A stretch of 64,000 nt of DNA from an uncultured Pelagibacteraceae bacterium (lineage in GTDB: Bacteria; Pseudomonadota; Alphaproteobacteria; Pelagibacterales; AG-422-B15), in assembly GCA_902614655.1 (NCBI GenBank), contig CACMLX010000006.1:1-64000 (forward strand). The letters are read 5' to 3'. Below, piece by piece: positions 36,803 through 44,438 of the stretch. A model generated the notes under the pieces. That model was given only the letters and a program-made list of their open reading frames with translations, was not told the DNA's origin and did no database searches. The position numbers and the translations under genes are program-made. Numbering within the stretch: the stretch's first letter is position 1; each line of letters opens with the position of its first letter.

Positions 36803-37724
36803 CAACAAACTCTTTTTCCTCAATAACATTACTTGGGTCGACATGTAATATTATTTCTGCATCTGGAAATTGATTAAGTATGTTTTCTTCTACTTGATCA
36901 GCAATATTGTGCGATTCTTCTAAGCTTACATGCTCTGATACCTCAATGTGCATTTGCATAAAAAACTTTCCTTTACTCGACCCACTTTGACGAGTACGAA
37001 CATCATGAAATCCAAGAACTTTATTATGGCTTTTTACAATGTCAAAAATCTCAGACTTGAGATCATCATCAATTTCACGATCAATTAATACAGCAATTGA
37101 TTTTTGAAAAATAGCAATTGTTGTATAGATCATATAAATCGAAATTAAAGCGGCAATTAATGGGTCCGCTCTTGAGAAATCAGCAAACATCACAAGCATA
37201 ATTCCAACAAAGGCCGCAATATTTGTTAATAAATCACTAAAGTAATGAAGCTTTTCTGACTCTACGCTTAATGAAGCCGTGTCTTTCATTATTCTTGTTT
37301 GAAACCTCACCAACATAAGAGTGGCAAATATTGAGATTGCAATAACAATAAGTGCTATTTCGGAATTAATAATTGTAATTTCAGGATCAATAAAGTTTTG
37401 GTAGGCCATATACAGTATAAATATTGAAATTAGTAAAATAATAATTCCCTCTATAAAAGCAGATAATGCTTCAGCTTTACCGTAACCAAAACGGTATTCA
37501 TTAGTATTTTTCTTTAATGAGATTCTAACTAAAGTAAATGTAGTTAGAGTGATAATGAGATCAAAAAAACTATCTGCAAGTAATGACAAAATTATAATAG
37601 AGCCAGTAGCAAAATATGCAAATGCTTTGATAAAAATTAAAAAAAGAACAACTCCGAGAGTGATCAATGAAGATTTTTTTATTTTTTCTCCATACTCATT
37701 TTGAGAAATATTTGCGTAAGTCAT
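36795..37724 (-). CDS. Cation diffusion facilitator (FieF/ZitB type)
   Basis: Inner-membrane divalent-metal/proton antiporter of 309 residues with six membrane spans. The metal site is formed by DSFFD in helix 2 (DxxxD) and HYFSD in helix 5 (HxxxD), the FieF-like arrangement. A cytoplasmic C-terminal domain with FHDVRTRQSGS and IILHVDPSN carries His and Asp residues for dimer metal sensing. The start codon overlaps the pdxH stop by one base. Zn(II) or Fe(II) are the likely ions. Confidence 0.9.
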   Translation of the reverse strand: MTYANISQNEYGEKIKKSSLITLGVVLFLIFIKAFAYFATGSIIILSLLADSFFDLIITLTTFTLVRISLKKNTNEYRFGYGKAEALSAFIEGIIILLISIFILYMAYQNFIDPEITIINSEIALIVIAISIFATLMLVRFQTRIMKDTASLSVESEKLHYFSDLLTNIAAFVGIMLVMFADFSRADPLIAALISIYMIYTTIAIFQKSIAVLIDREIDDDLKSEIFDIVKSHNKVLGFHDVRTRQSGSSKGKFFMQMHIEVSEHVSLEESHNIADQVEENILNQFPDAEIILHVDPSNVIEEKEFVDA

Positions 37725-38347
37725 TAAGGATAAAGTCTTGATTTAATCCATTGATCATTTGATAATGTAAAGACAATCCTGTCGTGAAGTCTTGTTTTAT
37801 AATCGTCTCTACTTTTCCAGACTTCTACTTTTTCAGGTTGTATAATTACCCCTCCCCAATGATCAGGTCTGGGTATCTCTTTACCTTCATAATTATCTGC
37901 GAATTTTTTAAATTCTGCATCAAGCACTTCTCTACTCTCAACTGTTTCAGACTGTTTCGAAATACTTGCTGAAATTTGAGCATTACGATCTCGAGATGCA
38001 AAATAATTGTCTGAAATTGAAGCATCAATCTTTTGTACTTCACCTTGAATACGAATAGAAACACCTTGCGCTCGACTGTACCATGTGAGGTGACCTTTAT
38101 TATTATGAAAAAGCTCCTTACCTTTTTGAGACTGATAGTTTGTGTAAAAAACAAAGCCTTTGTTTGATACATCTTTTATGAGTATCACACGTGCGTTTGG
38201 ATTACTTTCCGCATCGACTGAAGAAACAAGTGCGGCATTAGGATCTAGTTCTACTAATTCCTTTTCTTTTTCGTAAAAATCCTTCCACGCATCTAACCAG
38301 TTGTTGTAATTAGAAATATCATTGCTCATTAGTTTACTTATAGTCAA
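37724..38347 (-). CDS. pdxH: Pyridoxine/pyridoxamine 5'-phosphate oxidase
   Basis: FMN enzyme that makes pyridoxal 5'-phosphate, the cofactor of several enzymes in this window. It has 207 residues. Motifs: NARVILIKDVSNKGFVFYTN, KGELFHNN with the FMN Lys and Gln region, VSIRIQGEVQKIDASISDNY, RPDHWGGVIIQPEKVEVWKS and the C-terminal DRIVFTLSNDQWIKSRLYP. It is followed by the efflux gene with a TAATG overlap. A 389-bp region upstream holds two small ORFs. Confidence 0.95.
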   Translation of the reverse strand: MTISKLMSNDISNYNNWLDAWKDFYEKEKELVELDPNAALVSSVDAESNPNARVILIKDVSNKGFVFYTNYQSQKGKELFHNNKGHLTWYSRAQGVSIRIQGEVQKIDASISDNYFASRDRNAQISASISKQSETVESREVLDAEFKKFADNYEGKEIPRPDHWGGVIIQPEKVEVWKSRDDYKTRLHDRIVFTLSNDQWIKSRLYP

Positions 38348-38401
38348 ATTGTAAAAAAATTGAATTGAAATAAGAGCGAATGAGATGCATTATCAAAAAT
38401 A

Positions 38402-38527
38402 ATGATTGAAGTGTTAAAAAAAATTTGGTTTTTACAACTCAGATTTGTCAAAATTTATCTATCAACAGGTGTGTATCCACCTTTAATTAGAAATAGAAAA
38501 CGTAATAATTGGAGTAAAAAGAAGTGA
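38402..38527 (+). CDS. Possible 41-residue basic small protein
   Basis: A short ORF from ATG at 38402 to TGA at 38527, in the pdxH to DnaJ intergenic region, reads MIEVLKKIWFLQLRFVKIYL then STGVYPPLIRNRKRNNWSKK plus K. It has a hydrophobic-aromatic first half and a very basic tail. No convincing ribosome-binding site is seen and I do not recognise it. It ends exactly where the convergent 49-residue ORF ends. It may be a real small membrane-associated protein or chance. Confidence 0.3.
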   Translation: MIEVLKKIWFLQLRFVKIYLSTGVYPPLIRNRKRNNWSKKK

Positions 38528-38677
38528 TTATTCTTGCTTTTCTTGATTTTTGATAACAACTTCGGTAACACGCTGCATTTGACTTTCAATCCTTACAGAA
38601 TGATCCTTAAAGTCCTGTCGAATTAAATAAACAAGATAAATTAATACACAAACAGCAATGAATGTTAAAAATTCCAT
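38528..38677 (-). CDS. Probable 49-residue single-span membrane protein
   Basis: A short ORF from ATG at 38677 to TAA at 38528 starts MEFLTFIAVCVLIYLVYLIR. That is one clean membrane span, followed by a charged, probably helical cytoplasmic tail (QDFKDHSVRIESQMQRVTEV) ending VIKNQEKQE. This topology is typical of small bitopic regulators or scaffold proteins. It lies on the same strand as the DnaJ gene upstream and pdxH downstream. No name can be given. The clear span-plus-helix design makes it more credible than a random ORF. Confidence 0.5.
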   Translation of the reverse strand: MEFLTFIAVCVLIYLVYLIRQDFKDHSVRIESQMQRVTEVVIKNQEKQE

Positions 38678-38736
38678 GCTGTTATTATAGCTCTAAATGC
38701 ATATTTAAAAATGATAAAAAAGAATAGGGATTTTGC

Positions 38737-39471
38737 CTACTTTTCACCTCTAATTTTTAAAATTTGTTCATATGCATCATTAATTCTTTGAAAGTTCTCT
38801 TTTGCTTTTTGAATAAGGCTTTTATCAGTAATGCCTTTTGCCCGAACGATATCTGGATGGTTTTTGCGAGCTAAATTTCTGTAAACTTTTTTAATTTCTG
38901 CAGACGTTTGAGATTTAGAAACACCAAGCACCTTGTACGGGTCTTCTTTGACAAATTCAGGTCGAGAATTTCTTAATCTATTAAACGTTGCTTGATCAAT
39001 TCCAAAAATCTGGCTAACTTTTTTTATATATTTTAGTTCTGGAGCCGATAAATCGTGATCAGCATATCCAATTTCAAAAAGGCCTAATATGACTTGCTCT
39101 AACATTTGTGGAGTTCGGTAAAAAGTGTCTCTTAACTGCTGAGCGTAAGGTTCAAATCCTGCACTGGTTTGTGCAGCTTCTTTCCATATTGCTCCAACCT
39201 GTTTCATATTTTCTTGAGGTATTTTAAATATTTTTTTGAATTTTCTTATTTCGTCATCAGTGACTCTTCCATCTGCTTTTGCCAACTTTGCACAGAGAAC
39301 AACAAGCCCTAAAGCATAAACACCTTGATTACTATTAAAGTTAGCCCCAGGATTTCTAAAGTTTGTTTTCTTTCCAAGAAAGTATGCACCTGCAGTAAAT
39401 GCAAGTGCGCCCAAAGGGCCCGCTATCATGTTTCCCAAAGAGGCTGCGATTAAATATTTCCAAATGTTCAT
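38737..39471 (-). CDS. Membrane-anchored TerB/DnaJ co-chaperone (DjlA-like)
   Basis: DnaK co-chaperone anchored at the inner membrane, 244 residues. An N-terminal hydrophobic region (LIAASLGNMIAGPLGALAFT) is followed by a TerB-like helical domain at about residues 50-150 (LAKADGRVTDDEIRKFKK). A C-terminal J domain starts at DPYKVLGVSKSQTSAEIKKV with the essential HPD in ARKNHPDIV. This is the DjlA layout. It is divergent from the DMT permease. Confidence 0.9.
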   Translation of the reverse strand: MNIWKYLIAASLGNMIAGPLGALAFTAGAYFLGKKTNFRNPGANFNSNQGVYALGLVVLCAKLAKADGRVTDDEIRKFKKIFKIPQENMKQVGAIWKEAAQTSAGFEPYAQQLRDTFYRTPQMLEQVILGLFEIGYADHDLSAPELKYIKKVSQIFGIDQATFNRLRNSRPEFVKEDPYKVLGVSKSQTSAEIKKVYRNLARKNHPDIVRAKGITDKSLIQKAKENFQRINDAYEQILKIRGEK

Positions 39472-39518
39472 AGGTTTAAAATTTGATTAATGATAATCTA
39501 AATTTTAATAAAATCTAT

Positions 39519-40421
39519 ATGAACAGAAATAATATTAAGTTGGGCGCGCTCTATATGCTGATATCTGTTACAGGTTTCAGCGTCATGGATATAGCAGTAA
39601 AATGGACAACTGCAGAATATTCTATAGGCATGGTCATTGCGGCACGTATGATAGGAGGCTTGATCCCTCTTTTTCTAGTTGTACCCAAAGAAAGGTGGGG
39701 TAATTTTTTTCATACTACTAAACCTGGCTTGATGTTTATTCGAGCATTCACTGGAACAGCCGCACTTTTTTGTGTTTATGCAAGTCTTCATTATTTACCC
39801 CTTGCAACAACTGTAAGTCTCACGTTTGCATCACCAATTTTTAGTACGCTGCTGTCGATATTTATACTTGGTGAACTCGTAAGAGTAAGAAGGTGGATTG
39901 CAATTGTGATTGGTTTTGCAGGAGTCTTGATCATAATCAATCCAACATCCAGTGAGTTTAGTGTCTACATGTTATTACCAATTTTATTTTGTGTATTCTT
40001 TGCGATGGTATCGATTTCAATCCGTTTATTAAGTGAGACCGAACCATCGTATTTGATTGCTTGGTATTTCACTTTATTTGGTTTCATTGCATCTTTGTTT
40101 ACAATTCCTTTTGGAGGATGGAAAATACCAGTATCTTGGTTTGACCTTGGAATATTAACAGCCGTTGGGATTTTTGGAGGAATTGGAAACCTTGCTCTGA
40201 CCTCAGCATTTAAACATGCTGAAGTCTCTCTGGTTACACCTTTGAAATATCTAAGTTTAATTTATGGAATAATATTTGGTTATATGATTTGGAATGAGAT
40301 ACCTGCGTGGAACACTTATGTCGGTGCTGGATTTATTATCTTATCAGCAATATTTATTCTTAGACGTGAGACTGCTCTTAAAAAAGAAATCCAACCAGAA
40401 AAATTCTCAATTCAGCGTTAG
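39519..40421 (+). CDS. DMT-superfamily permease (RhaT/EamA type)
   Basis: Inner-membrane transporter of ten predicted spans. The start is the ATG at 39519 (MNRNNIKLGALYMLISVTGF), giving 300 residues. An earlier TTG at 39483 only adds hydrophilic residues. The first EamA repeat runs to about residue 145, the second from about 150 with SVYMLLPILFCVFFAMVSIS. The C-terminal tail is short and cytoplasmic. The substrate is unknown. It overlaps the convergent enoyl-CoA hydratase gene by four bases. Confidence 0.85.
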   Translation: MNRNNIKLGALYMLISVTGFSVMDIAVKWTTAEYSIGMVIAARMIGGLIPLFLVVPKERWGNFFHTTKPGLMFIRAFTGTAALFCVYASLHYLPLATTVSLTFASPIFSTLLSIFILGELVRVRRWIAIVIGFAGVLIIINPTSSEFSVYMLLPILFCVFFAMVSISIRLLSETEPSYLIAWYFTLFGFIASLFTIPFGGWKIPVSWFDLGILTAVGIFGGIGNLALTSAFKHAEVSLVTPLKYLSLIYGIIFGYMIWNEIPAWNTYVGAGFIILSAIFILRRETALKKEIQPEKFSIQR

Positions 40422-41182
40422 TTTTTATTTAAAAAAGTGTCTATACCTTTTTTGGTTTCAGGCATTTGTAGATTTTTAACCATTGCTTTACTTGCAAAGT
40501 CGTAGGCATCAGTAATTTTCATTGCTGACTGTTTGTATAATGTTTCTTTCGTGAGCGCGAGCACTTCGGGCGTGTGATCACAAACTTGTTGAGAAAATAG
40601 TTCGACCCTTTTATCTAATTCGTCATCTTCTAAATATTCGTTGATTAGACCTGCTTCTTGTGCTCTTTGAGCATTCAGAGGTTGACCACTCACTAATAAT
40701 TCCATAACATTTTTTGAAGATATTGCACGGGCTACAGATACTGACGGTTGATGACAACCAAAATTAAAGTTTATACCACCAAGCGCAAATCTTGCTGATT
40801 TAGAACTAAAAACACAATCCATTATACTGACTAATCCCAGTCCGCCAGCGGTTGCAATACCTCTTACTTTAGCAACAAAAATCTTTGGGCTTGTTCTAAT
40901 TTTCATTAACATTTCAGAGCACTCCGCAAATAGAAGTTCTTGTGATTTTTTATCATTATTCTTAATCATCTCTTGAACTTCATTAAAACTATGTCCGCTA
41001 CAAAAGATTTTTTCATTTGAACTTTCAAATATAACAAGTTTGTGATCTTTGGACTCATTAACGCGATCTATCTCCATTTTAATTGCTGACATCATCTCCA
41101 TGGTCAGGCAATTTGCTGGTGCATCATTAAGAGTGAGCGTTACAACTTGTCCATCATCTTTACTGACTAAAATATCCGTCAT
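40418..41182 (-). CDS. Enoyl-CoA hydratase/isomerase family protein
   Basis: Crotonase-fold enzyme of 254 residues. The oxyanion-hole segments are KIFCSGHSFNEVQEM and RGIATAGGLGLVSIMDCVFS. The usual Glu positions are only partly kept (FNFGCHQPSVSVARAI), so hydratase activity is not certain; isomerase, thioesterase or hydrolase roles are possible. The start overlaps the AlaX-like gene by four bases. It is last in the operon of Rieske-less protein, glutamine-synthetase-like enzyme, AlaX and this gene. With glutaryl-CoA dehydrogenase nearby, an acyl-CoA role in amine breakdown is plausible. Confidence 0.8.
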   Translation of the reverse strand: MTDILVSKDDGQVVTLTLNDAPANCLTMEMMSAIKMEIDRVNESKDHKLVIFESSNEKIFCSGHSFNEVQEMIKNNDKKSQELLFAECSEMLMKIRTSPKIFVAKVRGIATAGGLGLVSIMDCVFSSKSARFALGGINFNFGCHQPSVSVARAISSKNVMELLVSGQPLNAQRAQEAGLINEYLEDDELDKRVELFSQQVCDHTPEVLALTKETLYKQSAMKITDAYDFASKAMVKNLQMPETKKGIDTFLNKN

Positions 41183-41898
41183 GAACTAAACCTTATATTA
41201 ATTCGCCTGTTTCTCTTACCTTTATTTTCAATCTTTCCAATCTCAAGTGGTCCAATTTCTTTTGTAGATTGACAGTGCGTTCCTCCACAACATTGAAGAT
41301 CGATAATGTTTTCTCCCTCACCAATTTGAACTGTTTGTACTTTGTTATCTATAACTGGAGGTGAAACGGCAGCCCCTTTAGCTAAGTGGGGATTTGATTT
41401 TAGTTCATCTCCTGTAATTTGATTTATGATTATGGGATAGTCTTTACTAATAATATCCCTAATCTTCTCATTTAACTCTTCTTTATTGAGCATTGATGGA
41501 TCAACATCAAAATCTATTCTTGATTTAGCACTTCCAACCGACGCTCCTGTTATAAGGGCATCTACTAAGCTACACAAAATATGGCAACTCGTATGCATTT
41601 TCATATGAGCGTATCTGAGTTCCCAATTAATCTTAAGTTCAGCAGATTGATTAATTAAGCTTTGATCGATAGGGCCATCAACAATATGCAAAATTTCATT
41701 CGGCTTTGATCCTTTTTTAGTGTCTACAACTTTGAGAACTTGGTCCTTTAATACAATCTCGCCTTGATCTCCAGGTTGTCCGCCTGACTCTGCATAAAAA
41801 ATTGTTCTATCCAATTGTATTATATTTTCTTCAATTCCAATAATACTGGCTTCTGTTTCTTTTAAGTAACTATCTTGATTGAAAAGAAGGTCAGTCAT
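41179..41898 (-). CDS. AlaX-type trans-editing alanyl-tRNA deacylase
   Basis: Stand-alone editing domain homologous to AlaRS, which hydrolyses mis-charged Ser- or Gly-tRNA-Ala. I start at the ATG at 41898 (MTDLLFNQDSYLKETEA), giving 239 residues. The longer frame from 41991 runs back into the glutamine synthetase gene. The zinc ligands are visible: MHTSCHILCSL (HxxxH) and QCCGGTHCQS (CxxxH), and the typical FYAESGGQPGDQGEI precedes them. It sits four bases after the synthetase-like gene and overlaps the hydratase start. Its presence within an amine-catabolic operon is unexplained. Confidence 0.88.
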   Translation of the reverse strand: MTDLLFNQDSYLKETEASIIGIEENIIQLDRTIFYAESGGQPGDQGEIVLKDQVLKVVDTKKGSKPNEILHIVDGPIDQSLINQSAELKINWELRYAHMKMHTSCHILCSLVDALITGASVGSAKSRIDFDVDPSMLNKEELNEKIRDIISKDYPIIINQITGDELKSNPHLAKGAAVSPPVIDNKVQTVQIGEGENIIDLQCCGGTHCQSTKEIGPLEIGKIENKGKRNRRINIRFSS

Positions 41899-41902
41899 AA
41901 AT

Positions 41903-43273
41903 CTATAAATAAAAATCGTATTCTTCTGAAGGTATGAAACTGTTATCCATATGTTCAAATTCACCTTCTTTGGCTGATACGTATAAATCAAGATACTCTT
42001 TTCCTAAATACTTAGATAAAATTTTTGATTCTTTAAAACGATTTAGTGCAGACTCCATATTTTTTGGCATTTCAGGATCAGCAGTCTTATCAGCGCCTTC
42101 AGTGTTATCAAAACTTACTTGGTCTGTTGGTGATAGTTTTTTTGTAAGTCCATGATGAAGTCCAGAAAGGATACAGGCTAAAACAAGATATGGATTTGCA
42201 TCAGCTGATGCTACCCGGTGTTCAATTCTTTTTGCGCTATCTGATCCAGCAGGTATTCTTAATGAAACATCTCTTCGATTCCATGACCAACTTTTATTCA
42301 CTGGAACAAAATTTCGAGTTTGTATTCTTCGATAACCATTTCTATTTGGAATAAATATCGGAAATGAGTCATAAAAAGTTTCTTGAAAACCAGCTAAAGC
42401 ATTTTTTAACTTGTTATTTCCGTACCGACTCTTCGTCGCAAAAATATTTTTTCCATTATCATCGTACACTGAGATATGCAGGTGCATTCCATTTCCAGTC
42501 TCCTCAAGAAATGGCTTTGCCATAAATGTTGCCTCAAACCCATGCTTTGCAGTTGTTTCTTTTATTATTCTTCTTAACATTGCTGCATCATCCGCTGCTT
42601 TAAGCAGATCACCGGTATGCTTTAAATTAATTTCGTACTGGCCAGCAGCAAATTCACTTGAAGCCGTTGTAGCAGGGATATCTTGAATTTTACAGTTCTC
42701 ATTAATTTCATCAAATAAATCCCCAAACATATCAAGATCAGGAATTCCATATACATGAGTTTTGCTCGCACCTAATGCAGGAACTGGCTTGCCTTCCTCA
42801 TTTCTTCTTTTATCCAACAAATAAAACTCTAATTCAAAAGCTACTACTGGATTAAATCCGGTGCCTTTGAATTTATTCATTACTTTTTCTAAAATATTTC
42901 TTGGATCAACCTCCGCTGGATTTTCTATTACGCCCCATTTTTCCTGTTCTTTTCTCATAGAAATTAGTACTTGAAGAACCTTGTTATCCCAAGGAACGGG
43001 CTTAATGGAATTTTTAACGGGCATTAAAACCCCATCTGGATCTCCGTCAGTCCAACCAAGGTTCATCGTGTTGGTTACGCCACCGAGGACATCTAAATAA
43101 AATGCAGAAAAAGGTAACAATACTCCATCTGAAAAAATTTTATCTGCCTCTAGTAGTGGAAATCTTTTTCCCCTCACATATCCACAGAGGTCTGTAAATA
43201 TTGCGTCTACATATTGGATATTATGATAACGATTAAGCACTTCATCAAATTCTGATTGTGTTGCAAGTTCCAT
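41903..43273 (-). CDS. puuA: Glutamine synthetase family protein, PuuA-like gamma-glutamylamine ligase
   Basis: ATP-dependent ligase of 456 residues, likely joining glutamate to putrescine or another amine. Glutamine synthetase fold: VDAIFTDLCGYVRGKRFP near the N-terminus, VAFELEFYLLDKRRN (metal ligands), NGMHLHISVYDDNGKN (ATP/metal), and the RVASADANPYLVLACILSG segment with the glutamate-site Arg region. No adenylylation Tyr motif is seen, unlike GlnA. A PotD-like lipoprotein, PotABC, a PuuB-like oxidase and a PuuD-like hydrolase occur within 20 kb, which favours the Puu route. True substrate specificity is inferred. Confidence 0.85.
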   Translation of the reverse strand: MELATQSEFDEVLNRYHNIQYVDAIFTDLCGYVRGKRFPLLEADKIFSDGVLLPFSAFYLDVLGGVTNTMNLGWTDGDPDGVLMPVKNSIKPVPWDNKVLQVLISMRKEQEKWGVIENPAEVDPRNILEKVMNKFKGTGFNPVVAFELEFYLLDKRRNEEGKPVPALGASKTHVYGIPDLDMFGDLFDEINENCKIQDIPATTASSEFAAGQYEINLKHTGDLLKAADDAAMLRRIIKETTAKHGFEATFMAKPFLEETGNGMHLHISVYDDNGKNIFATKSRYGNNKLKNALAGFQETFYDSFPIFIPNRNGYRRIQTRNFVPVNKSWSWNRRDVSLRIPAGSDSAKRIEHRVASADANPYLVLACILSGLHHGLTKKLSPTDQVSFDNTEGADKTADPEMPKNMESALNRFKESKILSKYLGKEYLDLYVSAKEGEFEHMDNSFIPSEEYDFYL

Positions 43274-43291
43274 ATAGGTATCGAATTAAGA

Positions 43292-44386
43292 TTAGACTAA
43301 GTCGTTCAGGTATGTCTGTAAATGATTAAGGTAAAATTTCTGATATTGAACTAAGCTCGTCTCTAAATCCCCATATTTGCCAGGCTGATAGGACCTGCTT
43401 TCAATTCCCTTTTGATTCATTTCACATAACTGGGAGTCTTCAGTAGAAGTTTGGTCCCACAAAAAAATCATTTTATCAATATCAACTTCCGCATCTTTAT
43501 GAGTTACCCAATATTGGGTCACTACTGTTTTATTTTGACTAATTGGTGAGAATAAAAAAAGTATCACAAATTCGTTATTTGCAACAAAGCTGTTAAATGG
43601 GCTGAAACCAATTGCAGTATAACCATTGTCAGCACCAATCTCCCTAAAATCACCCATCAATGTTGAACAAGTATAACTGCCATCCATTGTTTCTGATGCA
43701 ATACCTTCAGGTAAAGGTGTACGCTCTGCAATTCTAAAATATTTTGAGTCATGTTCACTGAACTCTCCAACAAATAAACCTCTTTTTAAAGTTTGTTCTG
43801 TCCACTCTTTAATACGTTTTGCAAGTTTAGGGGCCTCAATCCCCGAACCAACACCTGCTCCATAAGAATTGCAATAATCTTCACCATGCACACTTAGATA
43901 ATCTTTGTGCGTAAATTCACCTCCCCAGCAGTGAGCGCATTCTTTAAAATTATGAATTGTAGCTAAATGTGAAGCATTAAAAATAAAATCTTTTTGAAAA
44001 GCAATCTTACCATCATTCAGTCCATGTATTTTGATGTATGGTTCAAGTGGTTTAATGAATTCATCAAATGAATAGGGAGAGTATGATAAATTGATAAATA
44101 CTAAACTCTCATACACCTTTAAATGGCACTTAATATTTGGATCAGATGCGGAAATTGAAAGTTGATTATCATCTGTTTTTTTTATCTCTATAAATCCTTC
44201 ATTTAAGTTGTATGTAAAAATATTGTTTTGATTAAAGTACGAGAGATGGGTGAGAAAAACCCATTGTTTTTTGAAAATTGCATCATAACTTGCATGAAAT
44301 ATCTCTGAATTTGTAAAGAAAAGTTGATCCATTCCTGCGTGTGGATCTTGGCTCTCTATTAAACTTTTGATTTTTTCACTTATCAT
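43292..44386 (-). CDS. Rieske-less ring-hydroxylating oxygenase alpha-subunit homologue
   Basis: A 364-residue protein plainly homologous along its length to the intact Rieske oxygenase at 51596-52834. Shared are an N-terminal QWVFLTHLS, LKVYESLVFINLS, NFKECAHCWGGE, LMGDFREI and GFSPFNSF. A stretch of about 50 residues that should contain both halves of the [2Fe-2S] motif (CxH then CxxH) is missing between about residues 72 and 87. In the mononuclear iron site the first His (152) remains, the second is displaced by a three-residue insertion (His160), and the C-terminal acidic residue is kept in STEDSQL. It is intact as an ORF, and 18 bp upstream of puuA. The role is unknown: a cofactor-poor pseudoenzyme, a subunit partner, or a new enzyme. 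Confidence 0.8.
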   Translation of the reverse strand: MISEKIKSLIESQDPHAGMDQLFFTNSEIFHASYDAIFKKQWVFLTHLSYFNQNNIFTYNLNEGFIEIKKTDDNQLSISASDPNIKCHLKVYESLVFINLSYSPYSFDEFIKPLEPYIKIHGLNDGKIAFQKDFIFNASHLATIHNFKECAHCWGGEFTHKDYLSVHGEDYCNSYGAGVGSGIEAPKLAKRIKEWTEQTLKRGLFVGEFSEHDSKYFRIAERTPLPEGIASETMDGSYTCSTLMGDFREIGADNGYTAIGFSPFNSFVANNEFVILFLFSPISQNKTVVTQYWVTHKDAEVDIDKMIFLWDQTSTEDSQLCEMNQKGIESRSYQPGKYGDLETSLVQYQKFYLNHLQTYLNDLV

Positions 44387-44438
44387 AAGTAATTTTCAAT
44401 ATATTTTAATAATTGTTAAATTTAAATAAAAAATCATC

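Noticed and set aside
43292-44386. Calling the Rieske-less gene a pseudogene
   Set aside because: The frame is intact, the deletion is clean and in frame, and the rest of the protein is conserved and operon-coupled.
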